Positions 59,938 through 64,000 of a stretch of DNA of 64,000 bases are shown here, in pieces. The notes under the pieces were generated by a model, which was not told the origin of the DNA, ran no database searches, and saw nothing but the letters and a program-made list of their open reading frames with translations. Made by a program: the position numbers and the translations under genes. The stretch is from contig JBGAPF010000008.1 of the NCBI GenBank assembly GCA_044221445.1, forward strand, positions 1 to 64,000. Direction: 5' to 3'. Source of the stretch: JBDHTS01 sp044221445 (lineage in GTDB: Bacteria; Pseudomonadota; Alphaproteobacteria; Micavibrionales; Micavibrionaceae). How positions within the stretch are numbered: the stretch's first letter is position 1; each line of letters starts with the position of its first letter.

Positions 59938-61689
59938 TCAGGAAAAAATATTCACATCCGATTGCTGCAGCGTCCCCATGAAACCGGTCAGTTCGACATG
60001 GTCGGCGCCGAAGGTGATAAGCGTACCCGTGGCCGTTGTTGTAACGTGTTCTGTAAAAGATGCGAAATTGGAGGCCAGCAGGGAGGATATGTTCAGCTTG
60101 TCCTGGCCTTGCGTAAAATCGACGATGGAATCGATACCGAAACCGGCAGAGAACTGGAACGTGTCGTTGCCGGCATCGCCGCGCAGCGTGTCGTTGTTCT
60201 CACCGCCGTCGATATAGTCGTTGCCGACGCCGCCTGACAGGGTGTCGTTGCCGGTGCCGCCGATCAGTTTGTCGTTGCCAGCCTCCCCGTACAACAGGTC
60301 GTTACCTGTCTTGCCGTTCAGGGAATCGTCGCCGTTTCCGCCGTACAGCGTATCGTCGCCGGTGCCGCCGCTCATATTGTCCTTGCCTTCACCGCCGTAC
60401 AGCCTGTCGTTGTTGGTGCCGCCGTCCATCGTGTCGTTGCCGCCCTGGCCGTACAGGGTGTCGTTGCCGGCGAAGCCGTTCAGCGTGTCGTTGTTGTTGG
60501 CCCCGGCCAGCGTTTCGGCGCCGTTGGTGCCGTTGATGGTCATCGGCGTGTCGCTGATGACGCTATGGGCGCCGGTCAACGCGGGAAAATCCTTGCGCGT
60601 GCCGTAAATCAGGTTGTTCGATAAGGTCGTGTAATCCGTCCCGTCGGCGATCTCCCTGATGGAGTAGGATGCATGAAAAGCGCCGGCATCCTCGATCCTG
60701 TTATTAAGGATCTGGGTGCCGGTGGTGATGTAAATGCGGCCGGCCGCGCCCGCAGTGTCGTCATAGTTCTGGATGCGGACTTCTTCATAGCCGCCGTCCT
60801 TCACCTGGGCATTGTCATGGATATGGCTGTTTTCGATGATGCTGCCGATGCTGCCCATGACGCGGACGCCGCGCTGGCCGTTGTCGTAGATATCCGCGCC
60901 GTCGACCGTGACATGGTCTGCTCGGTTAATCTGGATGCCGTCGCCGACATTGCCGTAGACGCTGCCGCCCTGGATCACGATATTGTTCGGGACGGGGATG
61001 TCGTCGCTGCCGCGCTGGACCATGATGCCCTGGGATCCGTTATCGTAGGAGCTGTTGTTGACAAGTGTGATGTCGTGCGTCGAGGTGACGATGTTGAAGC
61101 CATGGCGGTCATTGTCATAGGCGACGTTGTTCTCGATATGCGCGCCGATCTGGAAGTCCAGCGTAAAGCCGTCCAGGCCGTTGCCGTGGCTGATGCTGTT
61201 GGTGATGCTCAGGTTCACGGTACGCTCATGCGGGTCGAAGCCGTAGCTGCCGCAATCCTTGATCTCGATATGGTCGAGCGTGATGTTGGTGTCGGCGCGG
61301 ACGCTGCCCGGCTTCACGCCGTTGAACCAGCCGTCGATCTTGCCGGTGACATGGTCGCGGTTGCCGTCGATGGTCAGGTCGTGCATGCCGACATCGTGGT
61401 TCTCGACATCGGTCGGGGTGCGGAAGATGCCGGTGATGTCGCCGCTCCAGCCGTCTTTCACCTTAACGGTGGTCAGGCCCATGCCGTCGCCATAGACGGT
61501 GACGTTATCGAAAAGCTGGATCGCGCCGGTCGAACCCTTCGCGCCGCCGGTGACGGCGTAGGTGCCGGTGGGGATATAAACCTGGCCGCCGCCCGCCGCG
61601 CTGGCCGCGTTGACAGCCGCCTGGATTGCGAGTTTGTCGTCAGTGACGCCGTTGCCTGTCGCGCCGTAATCGCGCACATTGTAAATCAT
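59938..61689 (-). CDS. algE: Secreted mannuronan C5-epimerase, AlgE type
   Basis: This encodes 583 residues. The A module (residues 1 to about 385) has the AlgE start IYNVRDYGATGNGVTDDKLA and DGWFNG (119-124). Residues match those I recall as important in Azotobacter AlgE4 at the same positions: Lys117, Tyr149, Asp152, His154 (YGFDPHE, 149-155), Asp178 and Arg195. Family members convert mannuronate to guluronate within alginate, outside the cell, with Ca2+. One R-like module of RTX repeats follows (about 390-540, for example GNDTLYGQGGNDTMDGGTNN) with the C-terminal end suited to type I secretion. Thus activity on alginate or a close uronan is likely. Alginate synthesis genes are not in this window. 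It is flanked by pcs upstream and the esterase downstream. Confidence 0.88.
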   Translation of the reverse strand: MIYNVRDYGATGNGVTDDKLAIQAAVNAASAAGGGQVYIPTGTYAVTGGAKGSTGAIQLFDNVTVYGDGMGLTTVKVKDGWSGDITGIFRTPTDVENHDVGMHDLTIDGNRDHVTGKIDGWFNGVKPGSVRADTNITLDHIEIKDCGSYGFDPHERTVNLSITNSISHGNGLDGFTLDFQIGAHIENNVAYDNDRHGFNIVTSTHDITLVNNSSYDNGSQGIMVQRGSDDIPVPNNIVIQGGSVYGNVGDGIQINRADHVTVDGADIYDNGQRGVRVMGSIGSIIENSHIHDNAQVKDGGYEEVRIQNYDDTAGAAGRIYITTGTQILNNRIEDAGAFHASYSIREIADGTDYTTLSNNLIYGTRKDFPALTGAHSVISDTPMTINGTNGAETLAGANNNDTLNGFAGNDTLYGQGGNDTMDGGTNNDRLYGGEGKDNMSGGTGDDTLYGGNGDDSLNGKTGNDLLYGEAGNDKLIGGTGNDTLSGGVGNDYIDGGENNDTLRGDAGNDTFQFSAGFGIDSIVDFTQGQDKLNISSLLASNFASFTEHVTTTATGTLITFGADHVELTGFMGTLQQSDVNIFS

Positions 61690-61784
61690 GGTTTGCCCCT
61701 TATGGATAAGAAATACGAAAAATTACCTGACACAGCGATTTAATCTGCCGCGCCGCGCAAAGCAAGACGGGAACACAGGTTTTT

Positions 61785-62510
61785 TTATTTCGCCCGGCGC
61801 AGCAGGCCGCCGCACAGGATATACACGCCAAACACGCCGAGCGCGCCGGTCACCCATGGGCCGGGGTTCATGTCATGCGCCGTGGCGACCAGGGCCAGCA
61901 CCGACCAGATGACCAGGAACACGATATTGTATTTGCGCATTCGCACCACGCGCACCGGATGGATGAACGGGATCGGCAGGAAGGTCATGACGACCAGCGC
62001 GGCGATGAACGCGGCGCCGACCCAGGGCGGCGGAGCCAGCAGGAACAGGTAGAACGCCGCCGCGTTCCAGATGGCGGGGAAGCCGCTGAAATAATTGTCT
62101 TCCATCTTCATGTTGCCGTCGGCGAAATACAGCGCGCTGCTGACCACAACGGCAAGCCCGGCGACCGTCCCGACGCCGTCCGGTAGCAGGCCCGACACCG
62201 CCATCGCATAGGCGGGCACGAAGACATAAGTGACGAAATCGACGACCAGGTCGAGCGTTTCGCCCGACCAGCGCGGCAGTCGTTCCGACAGGCTGACGCG
62301 GCGCGCCAGCGGCCCGTCGAGCCCGTCGACCAGCAGAGCGAGGCCGAGCCACAGGAACATCTGGCTCCACGCATGGTCCGCCGCCGCCATCAGGGCCAGC
62401 AAAGCAATCCCTGCGCCGGAGGCGGTGAGAAGATGGATCGAGAAGGCGCCCGCGATCTGGGCGCGCGACAGCCGCTCGCCGTCGCCGCCGCGCGTCGGCG
62501 GCTCTTTCAT
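61785..62510 (-). CDS. pcs: Phosphatidylcholine synthase
   Basis: This 241-residue inner-membrane CDP-alcohol phosphotransferase makes phosphatidylcholine from CDP-diacylglycerol and free choline. I chose ATG 62510 (MKEPPTRGGD) because it gives the normal length; frames up to 62714 stay open but have no support. The catalytic motif is LLVDGLDGPLARRV with WSGETLDLVVDFVTYV (D-G-x-x-x-x-x-A-R...G-x-x-x-D-x-x-x-D type), and Pcs-specific stretches GAFSIHLLTASGAGIALLAL, YFSGFPAIWNAAAFY and FLPIPFIHPVRVVRMR are present. About seven transmembrane helices are predicted. Dependence on external choline links this to host- or prey-derived nutrients, which is inference. Confidence 0.93.
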   Translation of the reverse strand: MKEPPTRGGDGERLSRAQIAGAFSIHLLTASGAGIALLALMAAADHAWSQMFLWLGLALLVDGLDGPLARRVSLSERLPRWSGETLDLVVDFVTYVFVPAYAMAVSGLLPDGVGTVAGLAVVVSSALYFADGNMKMEDNYFSGFPAIWNAAAFYLFLLAPPPWVGAAFIAALVVMTFLPIPFIHPVRVVRMRKYNIVFLVIWSVLALVATAHDMNPGPWVTGALGVFGVYILCGGLLRRAK

Positions 62511-62907
62511 GGATTCGTTCGACAGCACGGTCAGTTTCGCCCGCGACTTCGTCTTGCCCTGCGCCGATTTGCCGAGGGCGGCAAACGTACGCTGTTGCCT
62601 GTTTCTAGCCGTTTTCATGGCGCATGCCTGTCCGTTGGTCCGATGAAACGCCCGAACGCTTCGCTTTTCATAAGTGCAGCGCAGCAAAAGGGGCGTAAAC
62701 ACCCTCCTTAGCATGGCGAAGACGGATTCGGCAATATTGAAGGTTGGGCGGGAGTGTGATGCTGACGGCCGTCAGCCTCTAATCCATGAAAAGAGGTTAA
62801 TTTCTGAAAATAAACAGGGGAAGCGCAGCGGGGGCGGCTGGTGCGGGGGGCTGTTTTGGGGTAGAGTTTTTTCACCGCATAACAGCTGTTTATAAGGATC
62901 GACGGTG
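62511..62907. other. Divergent intergenic region
   Basis: 397 bases between the starts of pcs (minus) and the macroglobulin gene (plus). It should hold both promoters. The pcs-strand frame is open to 62714 but looks non-coding; a perfect 16-base palindrome sits at 62761-62776 and a G-rich stretch at about 62817-62866. I see no gene. Confidence 0.5.
62761..62776. promoter_or_regulatory. Perfect 16-base palindrome, operator candidate
   Basis: GCTGACGGCCGTCAGC is self-complementary over all 16 bases, about 130 bases before the macroglobulin start. It may bind a dimeric regulator or form part of a structured leader. Confidence 0.35.
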
Positions 62908-64000
62908 ATGCTCCTGATCATTGGTGGGACGATTGGCGCCCGCGGGTTGCTGATGGCCATGCTGGCGCTGTTTTTGTTCATCGCGCCGGTTTCGGGTCAG
63001 GAGCGGGGCCCGCTGACGGCGCATCTGAAAGATCCGGTTTTCCTTAAAAATCCCGAAGCCGCGCCAGCCAGCGTCGCGGGCAGGGACGCGCTGACCCTGA
63101 ACTTTTCTTACGATTACGACCGGTGTCGCGCGGAATATGGCGACCAGCGCGCCTATAGCGGCTGCGAGCGGCGGCTGGATCTGGACGGGCGCAAGGCTGA
63201 GAAAGGCATCGGCATCACCCCCGCCATCGCGGGAAGCTGGCGCTGGAACGGGGATTACAGCCTGTCGTTCACGCCGTCGGAATACTGGCGCGCGGGAGAG
63301 GATTATTCGATCGGTCTCGACCTCGACGCGCTGGGGGTGCCCGAGGCGGTCGTCGTCGGCGCGGACAGGCGGAAAATCGACTCGGCCGTTTCGGCCCAGC
63401 CCCTGAGCGTCGCGTTCAAGGACATGAAATATATGCAGGACCCTGACGATCCGGCGCGCAAGATCGTGACGGCGCGGCTGGAGATGAATTATCCCGTGGC
63501 GCCCGCCGCCCTTGCCTCGAAACTCAAAGTAAGCATGGAGGAGGAAGCGGGCGGTACGATGAAGACGGTGCGCGGTCGGCCGGGATACGAGATCCGGCAT
63601 GCAGCCGACGGAATAAGCGCGATTTTCACCGCCACGCTGAAAACCCTGCCCGACAGAGAACGATACCTGGTTGTCGCGGTCGATCCCGGTCTGACGCCGC
63701 TGCATGGCGGCGAACCGTCGCCGGCGGGATACAGCGAGCGGGCGCGCATTCCCGACCTGAAAACGTATCTGACCATCGACAACAGCGCGGCGCTGATCGC
63801 CCGTGCCGAGGACGGCGCGCCGAAACAGGTGCTGTCCCTCGTTACCAACACGAAAGCCAAACCGAAGGACGTGCTGGCGAACGTCAGGATGTATCTTCTG
63901 CCTGCCCAGCATCCCGTGACCAAGCGCAGCGGGAAGAAACAGGACGAGCTTTACAAGTGGGAAGCCGACAGCGAGGTGACGCCCGAGATCCTGAAGCTTT
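62908..64000 (+). CDS. Alpha-2-macroglobulin family protein (5' part)
   Basis: The frame is open from 62908 to the right edge, giving 364 residues of a longer protein. A signal peptide (LLMAMLALFLFIAPVSG, cleavage near residue 31) predicts periplasmic location. The body resembles bacterial alpha-2-macroglobulins: a beta-rich N-terminus with GITPAIAGSWRWNGDYSLSF, TPSEYWRAGEDYSIGLDLDA, VTARLEMNYPVAP and LSLVTNTKAKPKDV, as in the MG1/MG2 modules of the YfhM family. These trap proteases to guard the cell envelope; the thioester region is beyond the window. ATG 62908 is used; GTG 62905 is closer to AAGGA (62894-62898). Confidence 0.75.
   Translation, partial: MLLIIGGTIGARGLLMAMLALFLFIAPVSGQERGPLTAHLKDPVFLKNPEAAPASVAGRDALTLNFSYDYDRCRAEYGDQRAYSGCERRLDLDGRKAEKGIGITPAIAGSWRWNGDYSLSFTPSEYWRAGEDYSIGLDLDALGVPEAVVVGADRRKIDSAVSAQPLSVAFKDMKYMQDPDDPARKIVTARLEMNYPVAPAALASKLKVSMEEEAGGTMKTVRGRPGYEIRHAADGISAIFTATLKTLPDRERYLVVAVDPGLTPLHGGEPSPAGYSERARIPDLKTYLTIDNSAALIARAEDGAPKQVLSLVTNTKAKPKDVLANVRMYLLPAQHPVTKRSGKKQDELYKWEADSEVTPEILKL

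Overview
The window reads as chromosome of a GC-rich alphaproteobacterium. The evidence is the gene set: HdaA beside an AI-2E/PerM-type transporter and a DUF2066 protein, divergent purM-purN, the 47-residue aa3 oxidase subunit IV, a murA neighbourhood with the short Arg/Lys-rich gene next to dcd, a phosphatidylcholine synthase and a giant cyclic beta-glucan synthase (NdvB/ChvB type). A deep-branching, Micavibrio-like lineage would fit the many unrecognised small proteins, but the sequence alone does not settle that.

Layout. 1-3.1 kb is an accessory edge: a two-gene minus-strand unit with an operator-like promoter, a coiled-coil protein, an inverted repeat, and a VOC gene that lost its start where it meets an AT-rich membrane-protein gene. 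3.1-16.7 kb is mostly housekeeping (aspS, rnd, sixA, hdaA, purMN) with three tandem small paralogues and a divergent GT20 glycosyltransferase. 16.8-20.4 kb holds a large hybrid histidine kinase and ndk. 20.6-27.5 kb holds a RelA/SpoT-like protein and a minus-strand run: short gene, dcd, a DUF559 remnant between long inverted repeats, murA, glpD, glpK. At 28.8 kb a tRNA-Thr(GGT) gene is followed 1.3 kb later by an exact 40-bp copy of its 3' end, bracketing one AT-rich gene: a tRNA-targeted mini-island without an integrase. 30.7-35.5 kb carries a secreted beta-propeller/RTX protein, a membrane-bound spermidine-synthase-like protein and a tiny lysine-rich protein. 35.5-54 kb is an envelope block: ndvB, a BaiN-like flavoprotein, tamB-tamA, a fatty acid desaturase, and a saccharopine-dehydrogenase-like/DUF4166/DUF2269 set. 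54-61.7 kb encodes three RTX proteins on one strand: a beta-helix protein, an SGNH/sialate-esterase-like protein, and an AlgE-type mannuronan C5-epimerase whose key residues fall at the same numbers as I recall for AlgE4. The window ends with pcs and the 5' part of an alpha-2-macroglobulin gene.

How it works together. Most non-housekeeping genes concern the cell surface: outer-membrane assembly (TamAB), periplasmic glucan (NdvB), membrane lipids (Pcs, desaturase, glycerol metabolism) and Ca2+-binding secreted proteins that probably modify an alginate-like exopolysaccharide. No type I secretion ABC transporter or membrane-fusion protein lies in the window, so export must depend on genes elsewhere. 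The best candidates for something new are the integrase-less tRNA-Thr mini-island, the inverted-repeat DUF559 element reading in frame into murA, the AT-rich patch in aspS that matches the GAD domain, and the RTX epimerase/esterase group.
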